From: Brevibacillus choshinensis
GTDB taxonomy: Bacteria > Bacillota > Bacilli > Brevibacillales > Brevibacillaceae
NCBI RefSeq assembly: GCF_016811915.1
Contig: NZ_CP069127.1
Coordinates: 2,269,001-2,333,000, forward strand
DNA: 64,000 bases
Direction of reading: 5' to 3'
The first letter of the stretch is position 1; the number at the start of each line of letters is the position of its first letter. The translations under genes were made by a program, and so were the position numbers. Shown here one piece after another: positions 17,607-26,617 of the stretch. A model generated the notes under the pieces. That model was not told the origin of the DNA. It did not search any database and saw nothing but the letters and a program-made list of their open reading frames with translations.

Positions 17607-17933
17607 TTATTGATGGACTTTGGTGTCATGATCTTGCTGGACGCGAAACCATATATTAAGATCATTAATGACACTGGCTAATTCGTGGATTTCACTGTTT
17701 AATTCGCAGGATCGAATGAAGTTTTCTTCTTCGGACATCTGTTTGGTTTTTTCGATGATGACCGTCTCGATCCGGATGATCTGATCGGGAATGGTAGCGC
17801 GAATCTCCTCCCACTCCAGCAAAATGTCGGCTCGTTCTTCTTTGGAGTACGACTCCCACTCCATATCCAAAGCAGGGAGACGAATACCCAGTCGTTCATC
17901 TAGTATAAAATGATTGCGCAAAGATACGTTCAC
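17607..17933 (-). CDS. Conserved hypothetical acidic helical protein
   Basis: About 108 residues, acidic and mostly helical (SKEERADILLEWEEIRATIP and a long amphipathic segment after it). I do not recognise a family. The upstream-most start is GTG at 17933 but its GGAGAG site is very close; a TTG four codons in (LRNHFILDERLG) has better spacing, so the N-terminus is uncertain. It is followed by a shared terminator. Confidence 0.6.
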   Translation of the reverse strand: MNVSLRNHFILDERLGIRLPALDMEWESYSKEERADILLEWEEIRATIPDQIIRIETVIIEKTKQMSEEENFIRSCELNSEIHELASVINDLNIWFRVQQDHDTKVHQ

Positions 17934-18005
17934 TCCTCTCCAAGACCATCATACCAAATTTGATGCATGGCGGGGAGAGTAAAAGCGAAGGAAAGGTGGA
18001 AAGCA

Positions 18006-18464
18006 ATGCATAAAGCTCGCGTGCTGATCGATGCAGACGCTTGTCCCCGCCAGGCGTTGGCGATCGCACAGGCGCTCTGCAGGGAGCTCGGCTGGAAGTG
18101 CTTTACATACGCAAGCTTCAATCATCAATTGCGTGGAGATAACCATATCTCGGTGGATGCGGGCCCTCAAGCAGTCGATACCAAGCTGGCGAACGATACG
18201 AGGGCGGGAGACATTGTCGTCACACAGGATATTGGTCTTGGCGCTTTGATTTTGGGTAAAAAAGCTTCGTCCCTTACACCGCACGGGATGATTTTTGATC
18301 CGGACCGAATCGCCTTTCATCTGGAGGAGCGAAATGAAAAAGCCAGGTTTCGCCGTGGGGGAGGACGTACCCGTGGACCGGCTGCACGCACCCGCGAGGA
18401 TGACGAGCGGTTTGCTGAGGCATTGCGTTCATTGATGGAAAGAGAAAGGGGGAAAACGGTTTGA
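18006..18464 (+). CDS. YaiI/YqxD family protein (DUF188)
   Basis: A 152-residue soluble protein with the DUF188 pattern: VLIDADACPRQALAIAQ at the N-terminus, DTKLANDTRAGDIVVTQDIG in the middle, and an Arg/Gly-rich tail. The family has a PIN-like nuclease fold but no proven activity. ATG 18006 has AAAGGTGG at 6-8 bases. Its stop overlaps the TTG start of the next gene by four bases. Confidence 0.85.
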   Translation: MHKARVLIDADACPRQALAIAQALCRELGWKCFTYASFNHQLRGDNHISVDAGPQAVDTKLANDTRAGDIVVTQDIGLGALILGKKASSLTPHGMIFDPDRIAFHLEERNEKARFRRGGGRTRGPAARTREDDERFAEALRSLMERERGKTV

Positions 18465-19129
18465 GAATGAAAAGGAATGGGAGAGGGGTAGCCATCGGAG
18501 CCGTTCTGTTTGCAGCCATGTCTGTCGCTCTGATCAGCTTGTACATGACAGGGAAAGTGAACGGCATGGATGAGACGGGCTTTGCGCTGGCTGCTGATAT
18601 ACGGACAGAGGCATGGACGTCGTTTTTTACTGCGTTGACCTATTTGGGAAGCGGCGTCGTATTGGCTCCTGTGGGAGTCGTGCTCATTGTGGCGCTTTTT
18701 GCCAAAAAGCTGCGTGCCGAGGCGCTCACCCTTTTGCTTACACTTGGAGGCGGTGAGCTGTTGAACGAGCTGCTCAAAGCCGTATTCGCCAGACCTCGGC
18801 CGACTGACGTTCATTTGATTCCGTTGCCCGACTCCTTTTCCTTTCCCAGCGGACACGCGATGATTGCTCCTGCCTTTTATTGCATGCTCGCCTATCTGGT
18901 CAGTCGTTGGCTGAGAGGATCAGCGTGGGCAACGATCGTACAGGTCGTGACGGTCATCCTGGTCGTACTCCTCGGAGCGAGCAGGGTGTATCTGGGCGTA
19001 CATTACGCGAGCGACGTGCTTACGGGGTTTTGCCTGGCCATGTGCGGGTATTTTCTCGTCCGGTACGGATATGAAAGGCATTTGGAAAGACAGCCCGCAC
19101 CCGCGAGCCCGATTGTCCCATCCCCGTAA
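18461..19129 (+). CDS. PAP2-family membrane phosphatase
   Basis: Type 2 phosphatidic-acid phosphatase-like integral membrane enzyme (222 residues, about six helices). The three catalytic motifs are present: KAVFARPRP, SFPSGHAM and SRVYLGVHYASD. Substrates in this family include undecaprenyl pyrophosphate and phosphatidylglycerol phosphate. The start is a TTG at 18461 overlapping the previous stop (TTGA), with AAGGGGG 8 bases upstream; ATG 18467 is less well placed. Confidence 0.88.
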   Translation: MRMKRNGRGVAIGAVLFAAMSVALISLYMTGKVNGMDETGFALAADIRTEAWTSFFTALTYLGSGVVLAPVGVVLIVALFAKKLRAEALTLLLTLGGGELLNELLKAVFARPRPTDVHLIPLPDSFSFPSGHAMIAPAFYCMLAYLVSRWLRGSAWATIVQVVTVILVVLLGASRVYLGVHYASDVLTGFCLAMCGYFLVRYGYERHLERQPAPASPIVPSP

Positions 19130-19131
19130 GG

Positions 19132-20016
19132 CTACGAGGTCGAATAGCCCAATTCCTTCATCAAGCCCAGCCATTTTTCCACGCTGGGTTTGTTCTTTTT
19201 CTCGCGGGGCAGCACGATATATGCAGAGCGCTTTGGCGGTTTGTTTCCGGTGATGGTAATTTCAACGAGCTCCCCCGCCGCCAGATGTGCCTTCACAGCA
19301 GATCTCGTCATGAGGCTCACGCCAAGTCCTTCCTTGATCAGATCGATGGCCAGCTCAGCCTTGTCGACAGTCAGCTTGGGAACGTAATTCCGCGGGAGAG
19401 TCTGCCTGATCCATTCGTTAAAAGGCGGGCCCCAGTTCATATGGATGAGCGGGAGACGTCGCAGCTCCCTGGAATCGATGTCAGTGGTTGTAATGTACGT
19501 ACAGCCAGGGCGGCTCACCAAGACGACTTCATCCTCCCAGGTCGGAATCACATCAAAGTTCGGCAGGGAAGGCGGTACGTACACGATCCCGATCTGAATC
19601 ACGTTGTCCAACAAATACTGGATGACGTCTGATGAGTGGCCGGTTCTGGTGCTGATGGCGATCTGCGGGTAACGGTAATGGTACTCCTTGAGAATGGGCT
19701 CGAGGGTCGAGGTCCAAATCGCGTTCAAGCTGCCGATGGACAGGTAGTCCTCATACGGCTGCAGGGATGCGACTTCGTTTAACGCTTCATGGGAGAGCTT
19801 GAGAATACGCTCTGCATACGGTAGCAGAGTGAGTCCTGCCTGTGTGATTTCGACACTCCGTTTGTCCCGGATGAAGAGAGGTTTTCCTACTTTTTCTTCC
19901 AGTTGCTTGATGCGCATAGTAACGGTAGACTGAACAAGGTGGAGCATTTCTGCAGCCTTGGTGAAATTTTTTGTTTGTGCTAACGTGTAAAATGCGCGTA
20001 ATTGTTCAAAGTCCAT
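19132..20016 (-). CDS. LysR-type transcriptional regulator
   Basis: A 294-residue LysR regulator. The winged HTH is at residues 1-60 (FTKAAEMLHLVQSTVTMRIK), followed by the LysR substrate-binding domain. It is divergent from an MFS exporter gene, the usual arrangement for a regulator and its target. ATG 20016 is chosen because the HTH begins at once (MDFEQLRAFYTL); the frame to 20061 has no ribosome site. Inducer unknown. Confidence 0.9.
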   Translation of the reverse strand: MDFEQLRAFYTLAQTKNFTKAAEMLHLVQSTVTMRIKQLEEKVGKPLFIRDKRSVEITQAGLTLLPYAERILKLSHEALNEVASLQPYEDYLSIGSLNAIWTSTLEPILKEYHYRYPQIAISTRTGHSSDVIQYLLDNVIQIGIVYVPPSLPNFDVIPTWEDEVVLVSRPGCTYITTTDIDSRELRRLPLIHMNWGPPFNEWIRQTLPRNYVPKLTVDKAELAIDLIKEGLGVSLMTRSAVKAHLAAGELVEITITGNKPPKRSAYIVLPREKKNKPSVEKWLGLMKELGYSTS

Positions 20017-20034
20017 AAAGTGAGTTTCCCTCTT

Positions 20035-20049
20035 ATCTAAATATTTGAT
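20035..20049. promoter_or_regulatory. Candidate LysR-box (T-N11-A)
   Basis: ATCTAAATATTTGAT is a near-perfect 15-bp palindrome with the T-N11-A form, 19 bases before the LysR start and in the divergent region shared with the MFS gene. CAAT/ATTG arms follow at once. A probable autoregulatory site. Confidence 0.5.
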
Positions 20050-20149
20050 TACAATATACAAAATTGTTCGTTTCTCAAATTATACCCTGTTCTTTAAGCT
20101 GGGAATATCCCTATTTCAAGTAATCAAAAGGGAAGAGCGAGGGGTATTG

Positions 20150-21367
20150 ATGAAACGGGAAGTATGGAGGGAAACACCGTTTGGAGTAAAGCTTCTGCTT
20201 ACCACTTCATTTCTGATGAACATGGGCTTTTACGCACTGATCCCGTATCTTACGTTATACTTGACGGGCAGCATCGGGTGGGCACTGGCGATGGCAGGGC
20301 TGGTACTGAGTGTCCGGCAGTTTTCCCAGCAAGGCTTTGCCTTCATAGGCGGAGTTGCCGCAGATGCATTTGGATATAAAGGAACCATGGTGCTCGGAAT
20401 GGCCGTACGTGCTATAGGATTTGCCATGTTCGCGTTTTGTACCGAGACATGGCATTTTTTTGTGGCTGCCATCTTGTCTGGATTAGGAGGGGCTTTGTTC
20501 GATCCCGCAGGCTCTGCTGCCTTTGCGGTGCTGACTCCGGAATCCATCCGAAAAGAAGTTTTTGCTTTTCGAAATGTGTTGACCAATATTGGCGTCGTAG
20601 GTTCCCAAATTATCGGAACTGCATTGTCTGCCGTTGATTTTACGTACTTGTCCCTTTTTGCAGGAGGGATCTTTGGATTATGTGCGCTGGTTGCCTTTTT
20701 CCTGCTGCCACCGATCTCGGCTACGAGCACGCGTCAAAGCGTATGGGATAGCATGCTCCACGTGATCAAGGATCGGCAGTTTGTCCGTTTCACCGTAATC
20801 TTGATGGGGTATTACTATTTGAGCAATCAAATTTTCCTCACGATTCCCCTCCTGGTGGAAAACGTGACCCATAACAAAGGAAATGTGGGGATCGTGCTGT
20901 CCGCTGTGTCTGTATCCGTCATTCTGCTGCAGATGAAGGTCAGTCACTGGATGGAAGGCTACTCGCAACGCCTGACCTTGATCGGGGTGGGTACGATGAT
21001 CATGGGAACAGGATTGTTTATGCTGACGTTTGCAAATTCACTCTGGCTGCTCCTGCTTGATGTGTTCCTGTATGCCTTGGGTACGATGATCGCAGTCCCC
21101 AATCTGGTGGATGTGGTGCCCAGATTCGCCCCTAAGGAGCTGGTCGGTGCCTACTACGGCTTTAACGGGTACTCGATCGCGATCGGAGGATCCGTCGGTC
21201 AAATCGCTGGCGGCTGGGTATATGATCAGTCTATCCAGCTGGAAATGGCCTGGCTGCCTTGGACGATCTGTCTGCTGGTCGGGATGGTCGTGGCGTGGAT
21301 GCTGTATCAAATGGAGCACGGAACCAATCAGATCGGCAAGGATTACCCCAAAATCGCTCGGTCCTAA
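20150..21367 (+). CDS. MFS multidrug-type efflux transporter
   Basis: Twelve-helix MFS permease of 405 residues, similar in layout to MdtH-like drug exporters (NMGFYALIPYLTLYLTGSIG in helix 1; GGVAADAFGYKGTM as the loop 2-3 motif). Probably under control of the divergent LysR regulator. ATG 20150 has GAGGGG about 8 bases upstream; the 35 codons before it overlap the intergenic control region. Confidence 0.85.
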   Translation: MKREVWRETPFGVKLLLTTSFLMNMGFYALIPYLTLYLTGSIGWALAMAGLVLSVRQFSQQGFAFIGGVAADAFGYKGTMVLGMAVRAIGFAMFAFCTETWHFFVAAILSGLGGALFDPAGSAAFAVLTPESIRKEVFAFRNVLTNIGVVGSQIIGTALSAVDFTYLSLFAGGIFGLCALVAFFLLPPISATSTRQSVWDSMLHVIKDRQFVRFTVILMGYYYLSNQIFLTIPLLVENVTHNKGNVGIVLSAVSVSVILLQMKVSHWMEGYSQRLTLIGVGTMIMGTGLFMLTFANSLWLLLLDVFLYALGTMIAVPNLVDVVPRFAPKELVGAYYGFNGYSIAIGGSVGQIAGGWVYDQSIQLEMAWLPWTICLLVGMVVAWMLYQMEHGTNQIGKDYPKIARS

Positions 21368-21456
21368 AAAAATTTGGGCTTTTTGAAACATTTTCCAATC
21401 GTGGTACGTATATAACGATAGAGAAGATTGGCGCAAGAAAGTGAGGGAATGCTGCT

Positions 21457-21564
21457 ATGGAAGATATGAAAAAACTAAAACGGATGTTACTGGTAACGAG
21501 TTCCCTTGGATTCGCAGTATTTGCAATGGTTGTCATTACCGAAATCGTACGCATCTCCGTGTAG
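21457..21564 (+). CDS. Small single-helix membrane protein (35 aa)
   Basis: ATG to TAG encodes 35 residues: a basic N-terminus (MEDMKKLKRM) and one transmembrane helix (LLVTSSLGFAVFAMVVI). GTGAGGG lies about 9 bases upstream and an intrinsic terminator follows, so it looks like a real monocistronic gene. I recognise no family. Confidence 0.55.
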   Translation: MEDMKKLKRMLLVTSSLGFAVFAMVVITEIVRISV

Positions 21565-21587
21565 CAAGAATAGGGATCAAAAACACG

Positions 21588-21632
21588 AAAAGCTTGCATG
21601 TCCCTCGAGGAGGACAGCAAGCTTTTCTTTTT
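21588..21632. terminator. Bidirectional terminator before the end of rocE
   Basis: Long stem AAAAGCTTGC / GCAAGCTTTT extended by TGTCC/GGACA with one bulged A, then a T-rich tract. Confidence 0.85.
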
Positions 21633-21645
21633 TGAAGCGCTTCGA

Positions 21646-23049
21646 TCAAGCAGCATTCTTTTTAAGCGGCTCCAGCTTTTTTTTGAAGTGAAGCTGGTAC
21701 ACGATGATGCAAATGATCATGAATGGCACACCGCAATAGAGGGCGATGCGCTGTTCAGGGTCAAATGCGAGGCTGACCAGAACCGTCAAATTCAAGATCA
21801 AGGAAAGCACAGGAACAATCGGGTAAAGTGGTGTGCGGAACTTCAGATCCTCCAGCTTGCCGCCATTTTTCAAATAGTGGCGGCGAAACGCGAGCTGGGA
21901 TGCAGAAATCGAAATCCAACCTACCTGCGCACCCAGACCTGCAATGGACAGCAGAACCATGAACACGGTATCTTCCGCGAAGAAACCGGACAGAAGGGAC
22001 AGCAGTGCAACCGCAAACGTGATCAGCAGGGCGTTCATCGGGATGCCTTTTTTGTTGACGGAAGCCAGCTTTTCAGAGGCCATGCCTTCTTTGGACAAGG
22101 CGAACAGCATACGTGTAGCAGCGTACAAGCCAGAGTTGGCAACGGACAGCAGCGCCGTCAACACAACGAAGTTCATGATATCAGCAGCGTAGGGGATACC
22201 GATGCTGTCAAATACGACCACAAATGGGCTTTCCACTACTCCGGCTTGCTCGAATGGAATCATGCCAGCCAGGATAAAGATCGCGAGTACGAAGAAAACG
22301 AGTGTGCGCCAAACGGTATTGCGAATGGACTTCGGAATGGTTTTTTCCGGTTCCTTGCTTTCTCCGGCGGCGATCCCGATCAGCTCCGTTCCTTGGAACG
22401 AGAAGTTTACCGTGATCATAGTCATCAAAAGTCCCGTAATCCCATGTGGAAGCCATGAAGCGCTTGAAAAGTTGGAGAACATTGGAGCTGGCTGACCATT
22501 TTTCAAATCGATCAGGCCAAACATTGCCGCACCACCCAAAATGATGAACAGGATGATAGCGCTTACCTTAATGCTGGAAAACCAAAACTCTGTCTCACCA
22601 AAAGCACGTGCCGATAACGCATTGAGGAGGAACAACGCAGCGCCAAAAATGGCACACCACATCCAGACAGGTGAATCAGGGAACCAGCGCTGCATCAAGA
22701 GACCGGAAGACGTGAGCTCCAGAGCAACCGTGACAGCCCAGCCTAACCAGTAAAGCCAACCGACGCCAAAGCCGAGAGAAGGACTGACGAAGCGGGTCAT
22801 GTAAGTCTGGAAGGAACCCGATACAGGCATGGCAACCGTAAGCTCACCCAGACAAAGCATGGTCAGGTACATAATGAAGCCGCCGACCAGGAAGGAGAGG
22901 ATCGTTCCGATCGGGCCTGCTTGGCTGATCGTGTATCCGGATCCGAGGAACAACCCCGTTCCAATCACACCGCCAAGCGAAATCATGAAGAGATGCCTGC
23001 TATTCATACTGCGTTTGAGTTCATTTTGTTGATCGTTGTGTGTTGTCAT
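21646..23049 (-). CDS. rocE: Amino-acid permease RocE (arginine/ornithine uptake)
   Basis: APC-family permease of 467 residues with 12 hydrophobic segments, the same length as B. subtilis RocE and alike throughout from memory: N-terminal [18 protein letters not shown], the middle [19 protein letters not shown] and C-terminal [19 protein letters not shown]. It imports arginine and ornithine for catabolism. ATG 23049 has AAGGAG 8 bases upstream. It has its own sigma-54 promoter (23115-23131) and lies downstream of rocR on the same strand, with rocD divergent beyond it. Confidence 0.88.
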   Translation of the reverse strand: MTTHNDQQNELKRSMNSRHLFMISLGGVIGTGLFLGSGYTISQAGPIGTILSFLVGGFIMYLTMLCLGELTVAMPVSGSFQTYMTRFVSPSLGFGVGWLYWLGWAVTVALELTSSGLLMQRWFPDSPVWMWCAIFGAALFLLNALSARAFGETEFWFSSIKVSAIILFIILGGAAMFGLIDLKNGQPAPMFSNFSSASWLPHGITGLLMTMITVNFSFQGTELIGIAAGESKEPEKTIPKSIRNTVWRTLVFFVLAIFILAGMIPFEQAGVVESPFVVVFDSIGIPYAADIMNFVVLTALLSVANSGLYAATRMLFALSKEGMASEKLASVNKKGIPMNALLITFAVALLSLLSGFFAEDTVFMVLLSIAGLGAQVGWISISASQLAFRRHYLKNGGKLEDLKFRTPLYPIVPVLSLILNLTVLVSLAFDPEQRIALYCGVPFMIICIIVYQLHFKKKLEPLKKNAA

Positions 23050-23114
23050 GTAGTCGACTCCTTCGTGCCAAAATAGAGGGTTGATGAATGCGGTTTCAGG
23101 ATGGCTATATGTTC

Positions 23115-23131
23115 TGCAAGAATGATACCAA
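23115..23131 (-). promoter_or_regulatory. Sigma-54 (-24/-12) promoter of rocE
   Basis: Minus strand TTGGTATCATTCTTGCA: GG at -24 and GC at -12 with the correct spacing. The spacer TATCATTC is nearly the same as in the rocD promoter on the other side of rocR. Confidence 0.8.
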
Positions 23132-23180
23132 ATAAAATAAGCAGAAAATTCAAGGTTCCACGAGCATTCGAAACGGATAG

Positions 23181-23209
23181 TGCAAACATCCTTTGCGTTT
23201 ATGTGCAAA
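23181..23209. promoter_or_regulatory. Candidate RocR enhancer site upstream of rocE
   Basis: Overlapping dyads with TGCAAA and TTTGC-N8-GCAAA arms, 50-95 bases upstream of the rocE sigma-54 promoter. They share the TGCAAA core with the dyads upstream of rocD. Confidence 0.55.
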
Positions 23210-23220
23210 AGAATTAAAAA

Positions 23221-23243
23221 ATACGCCAAAAAATTTGGCGTAT
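23221..23243 (-). terminator. Terminator of rocR
   Basis: Perfect stem ATACGCCAAA / TTTGGCGTAT with a 3-base loop; the minus strand continues with TTTTT. It separates rocR from the rocE promoter. Confidence 0.85.
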
Positions 23244-23261
23244 GTAAAGAATGAAAGCGTA

Positions 23262-24674
23262 TCATCCCCGAATCCCAAGCTTGCGCAGCCGGTATTGAAG
23301 GCTTTGCCGGCTGATTTGCAGCTCTTTTGCAGCTCGTGAGATGTTCCCATCGTATTTATCTACCACATGGTGAATGTACGAGGTCTCAAATTCCTGCATC
23401 GTCTCTTTCAAGGATTTGCCTTCATCCGGGAAAGGGAGGAAAGCCGGCTGTGTTTGCTGATCGGCGAGGACGGCTGCTGCTGGAGCACGGCGCAAAAAAT
23501 GCAGTGGCAGGTGTTCATAGCCGATGATCGTCTCATCAAACATCAGGTTCATAGCCCCCTCGATGAGATGCTGCAGCTCGCGGACATTACCTGGCCAATC
23601 ATGCTCATTGAAAAACTGTTGGACCTCTGCGCTTATTCCGACGACCTCCATTTGAAAGAGCTGATTGTATTTTTCAATGAAGTGATGTACCAGCGCAGGA
23701 ATGTCATCCTTGCGTTCCCGCAGCGGTGGGATAAACAAGGTGACGACTCCCAAGCGATAGTACAAGTCCTTGCGCAAATGGTCGTTGGCGATGGCCTCGA
23801 TAGGGTCTTCGTTGATCGCCGCGATAATCCGTACATCTATAGAGCGGTCTTTGGTGTCTCCAATCCGGCGAATGGACTTCTCCTGCAAGGCTCGTAACAA
23901 TTTGGCTTGCAGAGGCATACTAAGCGAGTTGATCTCATCGAGAAAAAGGGTTCCGCCCTCAGCTTGCTCAAACAACCCGGGACGCTCGATCGCCCCAGTA
24001 AAGGCTCCACGCGCTGTTCCAAACAGCAACCCTTCAATCAGGCTGTCTGGAAGGGCGGCACAGTTTTGCGAAATAAGCGGACCGGATACGCGCAAACTAG
24101 CATTGTGAATGCTTTGCACAAACAGCTCCTTGCCGGCGCCTGTTTCTCCGACCACGAGAACGGAGGAGGAGGTGCGAGCAGCCCGTTTGGCACTCTCGAT
24201 CACATCCAGAATGGACGTGCTGCGGCCTATGATTTGATCAAAGGTATAGCGGGATCCGTTTTTCTCCAACAAATTTTCGCGAATCAGCCGCTCCATTTTG
24301 GTGATGTCATCGGCGATTTCCACCGCACCGACGACCTGTCCATTTTCGATGATCGGGTACGTGTTGTTTATGGTCGTGATTTCTTTTTGTTTGTCATTGA
24401 AGTACGTCTGCCTGGTGTTGCGTATGCTTTTCCCAGTACGCAGGACCGTAAGCAGTGTGCTTTCCTGCCCGCTGGGAAATTGAAAGACCTCCGACAGTGG
24501 CTTGTGCAGGACATCCTGCTGCGTCATGGACTCGAGCTCCGTCATTTTCTGGTTGTAGACGATGGTCGTACCATGCACATCAATCACATGTACGCCTTCA
24601 TTCATTCTGTCCAGTATTTGTTCATAGATGCGCAGAAACGTGTCGAGTGAAGAATGTTGCTTAGAAGACGACAC
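23262..24674 (-). CDS. rocR: Sigma-54-dependent activator RocR
   Basis: Enhancer-binding regulator of arginine catabolism, 470 residues. It has an N-terminal PAS sensor (about 15-120), then an AAA+ domain with Walker A GETGAGKE, the sigma-54 contact loop GAFTGA, and Walker [11 protein letters not shown], and a C-terminal Fis-type HTH ([20 protein letters not shown]). The start is a GTG with only a distant AAGG, so the N-terminus is not certain. It lies between rocD and rocE, both with sigma-54 promoters and TGCA dyads. In B. subtilis RocR responds to ornithine or citrulline. Confidence 0.9.
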   Translation of the reverse strand: MSSSKQHSSLDTFLRIYEQILDRMNEGVHVIDVHGTTIVYNQKMTELESMTQQDVLHKPLSEVFQFPSGQESTLLTVLRTGKSIRNTRQTYFNDKQKEITTINNTYPIIENGQVVGAVEIADDITKMERLIRENLLEKNGSRYTFDQIIGRSTSILDVIESAKRAARTSSSVLVVGETGAGKELFVQSIHNASLRVSGPLISQNCAALPDSLIEGLLFGTARGAFTGAIERPGLFEQAEGGTLFLDEINSLSMPLQAKLLRALQEKSIRRIGDTKDRSIDVRIIAAINEDPIEAIANDHLRKDLYYRLGVVTLFIPPLRERKDDIPALVHHFIEKYNQLFQMEVVGISAEVQQFFNEHDWPGNVRELQHLIEGAMNLMFDETIIGYEHLPLHFLRRAPAAAVLADQQTQPAFLPFPDEGKSLKETMQEFETSYIHHVVDKYDGNISRAAKELQISRQSLQYRLRKLGIRG

Positions 24675-24727
24675 AATGGTTCACCAGCCTTTCCTCGTGA
24701 AAGTATCATAACATAGGAAGCGGTGGG

Positions 24728-24807
24728 TGCAAAATGTTTATGCAGGTGCAGAATTTTAATAAACGATATGCAAAATATTTTTGCATGTGATGCTCATTTT
24801 TTGCATC
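24728..24807. promoter_or_regulatory. Cluster of three palindromic RocR enhancer candidates upstream of rocD
   Basis: Three TGCA-armed dyads: TGCAAAATGTTTATGCA (24728-24744), ATGCAAAATATTTTTGCAT (24768-24786) and GATGCTCATTTTTTGCATC (24789-24807). They lie 20-100 bases upstream of the rocD -24/-12 promoter and right behind the divergent rocR start, the expected place for activator binding. Confidence 0.65.
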
Positions 24808-24825
24808 TTTCCTGTCAATTTTACG

Positions 24826-24842
24826 TTGGCATCATTCTTGCT
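24826..24842 (+). promoter_or_regulatory. Sigma-54 (-24/-12) promoter of rocD
   Basis: TTGGCATCATTCTTGCT matches the TGGCAC-N5-TTGCA consensus closely, 40 bases before the rocD ATG. No sigma-A promoter is obvious nearby. Confidence 0.88.
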
Positions 24843-24881
24843 TTGTAAAATTTGCATGTGAAACTGAAGGAGGTCGTCAAC

Positions 24882-26093
24882 ATGGAACAAACCAAAAAAG
24901 TCATTGACCAAACGGAAAAATACGGTGCGCATAACTATCATCCGCTACCGATCGTTATCTCCAAAGCAGAAGGTGTATGGGTAGAAGATCCGGAAGGCAA
25001 TAAATACTTGGATATGCTGAGCGCATACTCTGCTCTGAACCAAGGGCATCGCCACCCGCGCATCATCAAAGCACTGAAAGATCAAGCAGATAAAGTAACC
25101 CTCACTTCACGCGCGTTCTACAATGATCAACTGGGTGAATTTTACGAAAAGCTGTCCGCACTGACTGGCAAGGAAATGATCCTTCCGATGAATACGGGGG
25201 CAGAGGCTGTTGAGACTGCACTCAAAGCTGTTCGCCGCTGGGCATACGACGTGAAGAAAGTGCCTGAGAATCAAGCGGAAATCATCGTTTGCGAAGGCAA
25301 CTTCCACGGTCGCACAGTGACCATCACTTCTTTCTCCTCCGCTGAAGAGTACAGACGCGGATTCGGTCCTTTCACGCCAGGCTTCAAGATCATCCCTTAC
25401 GGCGATATCGAAGCTCTGAAACAAGCGATCACACCGAATACGGCTGCATTCATGCTGGAGCCGATCCAAGGGGAAGCGGGAATCATCATTCCTCCAGACG
25501 GCTTCCTGAAACAAGCGTATGACATTTGCAGGGAAAACAACGTCCTCCTGGTAAGCGATGAAATCCAGACTGGCTTCGGTCGTACCGGCAAACTGTTCGC
25601 GAGTGACTGGGAAGGTGTAAAACCGGATATGTACATCATGGGGAAAGCCCTCGGTGGAGGCGTATTCCCAATCTCTGCAGTCGCGGCTGACAAGGAAATT
25701 CTGAGTGTATTTGAACCAGGTTCCCATGGCTCCACTTTTGGAGGCAACCCGCTCGGATGTGCAGTCGCAATCGCAGCGATGGATGTACTGGCAGACGAGA
25801 AGCTGGTGCAGCGTTCCCTGGAAATGGGCGCGTACTTCATGGAGAAGCTGGGAGAAATCAACAACCCACTGATCGCTGAAATTCGCGGACGCGGCCTGTT
25901 CATCGGCCTCGAACTGAAAACAGCAGCACGTCCGTACTGCGAAAAACTGAAAGAACTGGGCTTACTCTGCAAAGAAACACATGAAACAACCATCCGCTTT
26001 GCTCCGCCGCTCGTCATTTCCAAAGAGGATCTGGATTGGGCCATCGAAAAAATCAAGCAAGTTCTGCATGTGACCGAAACAGCAAACGCTTAA
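24882..26093 (+). CDS. rocD: Ornithine aminotransferase
   Basis: PLP-dependent ornithine-oxo-acid transaminase converting ornithine to glutamate semialdehyde in arginine breakdown. 403 residues. PLP Lys255 lies in MGKALGGG, and the cofactor motif [12 protein letters not shown] precedes it. N-terminal [16 protein letters not shown] sequence ([15 protein letters not shown]) is typical of the family. ATG 24882 has AAGGAGG 8 bases upstream. Transcribed from a sigma-54 promoter under RocR control (inferred from sites). Confidence 0.95.
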   Translation: MEQTKKVIDQTEKYGAHNYHPLPIVISKAEGVWVEDPEGNKYLDMLSAYSALNQGHRHPRIIKALKDQADKVTLTSRAFYNDQLGEFYEKLSALTGKEMILPMNTGAEAVETALKAVRRWAYDVKKVPENQAEIIVCEGNFHGRTVTITSFSSAEEYRRGFGPFTPGFKIIPYGDIEALKQAITPNTAAFMLEPIQGEAGIIIPPDGFLKQAYDICRENNVLLVSDEIQTGFGRTGKLFASDWEGVKPDMYIMGKALGGGVFPISAVAADKEILSVFEPGSHGSTFGGNPLGCAVAIAAMDVLADEKLVQRSLEMGAYFMEKLGEINNPLIAEIRGRGLFIGLELKTAARPYCEKLKELGLLCKETHETTIRFAPPLVISKEDLDWAIEKIKQVLHVTETANA

Positions 26094-26115
26094 GCATAAG
26101 CAATGGTGGTACGTC

Positions 26116-26146
26116 AAAAGCTATCCGATGACAGGATAGCTTTTTT
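26116..26146 (+). terminator. Terminator of rocD
   Basis: Perfect stem AAAAGCTATCC / GGATAGCTTTT with a 7-base loop and T6. Confidence 0.9.
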
Positions 26147-26207
26147 CTTTGCGCAAACGACAAAAACGTTACTTCGAAGGAGAATTTTTCGACAACTTTC
26201 GACTTTG

Positions 26208-26316
26208 TGTGGATAAGATTGGAAGTAATATCCACATCGTGCCATCTTGTTTTGTTCCAGTTACGCACAAATTGCCCACATCTTTTCCACACCTTTTCAA
26301 CATGGGATGTGGATAT
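26208..26316. promoter_or_regulatory. DnaA-box cluster upstream of sda
   Basis: One perfect DnaA box (TGTGGATAA, 26208-26216) plus single-mismatch boxes ATATCCACA (26228-26236), TTTTCCACA (26283-26291) and TGTGGATAT (26308-26316), and two weaker ones (TTACGCACA 26261-26269, TTGCCCACA 26272-26280). They lie in both orientations directly upstream of the sda promoter. In B. subtilis DnaA controls sda through such boxes. Confidence 0.85.
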
Positions 26317-26324
26317 CGGAACGG

Positions 26325-26353
26325 TTGTTCGTTATTCTTGCTTTTGATACAAT
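26325..26353 (+). promoter_or_regulatory. Sigma-A promoter of sda
   Basis: -35 TTGTTC (26325-26330), 17-base spacer, -10 TACAAT (26348-26353). The nearest DnaA box ends 8 bases before the -35. Confidence 0.7.
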
Positions 26354-26384
26354 GGGCACATAAACGAGCTGGAGGTGAGCAAAG

Positions 26385-26522
26385 GTGAAATACTTGAGCG
26401 ATCAAATGTTGATAGAAGTATATCATCGAGCTGTCGACCTTCAACTAGATTCTGCTTTTATTGAGCTGCTCCGTTCCGAATTAGACCACCGTGGTATCCG
26501 CATCTCACAGGTTAGCGCGTAA
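26385..26522 (+). CDS. sda: Sda, checkpoint inhibitor of sporulation kinase
   Basis: A 45-residue helical-hairpin protein with GTG start (MKYLSDQMLIEVYHRAVDL then SAFIELLRSELDHRG). It matches Sda by length and pattern (B. subtilis Sda: KLSDELLIESYxKA ... DFIELIExEI). Sda binds the dimerisation domain of KinA and blocks sporulation when replication is perturbed or newly initiated. GGAGGTG lies 7 bases before the GTG. The DnaA-box cluster and sigma-A promoter upstream fit the known circuit. It is a short gene easily missed in annotation. Confidence 0.92.
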   Translation: MKYLSDQMLIEVYHRAVDLQLDSAFIELLRSELDHRGIRISQVSA

Positions 26523-26570
26523 GAGCAGGTGCATGATTGGCAGGCAGGAGCATATTGTCATAAGAACGAT

Positions 26571-26604
26571 AAAGCCATCCCCCGATAATGGAGGATGGCT
26601 TTTT
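26571..26604. terminator. Bidirectional terminator after sda
   Basis: Stem AAAGCCATCC / GGATGGCTTT with a 12-base loop followed by T run; serves sda and the convergent gene. Confidence 0.85.
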
Positions 26605-26617
26605 CTGTGCGGGCCGT

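Noticed and set aside
21598..22458. Plus-strand frame of 286 codons opposite rocE
   Set aside because: Antisense to a conserved permease; composition is that of a shadow frame (His/Gln-rich).
23907..24650. Plus-strand frame of 247 codons opposite rocR
   Set aside because: Antisense to the AAA+ and PAS domains of RocR; no own ribosome site.
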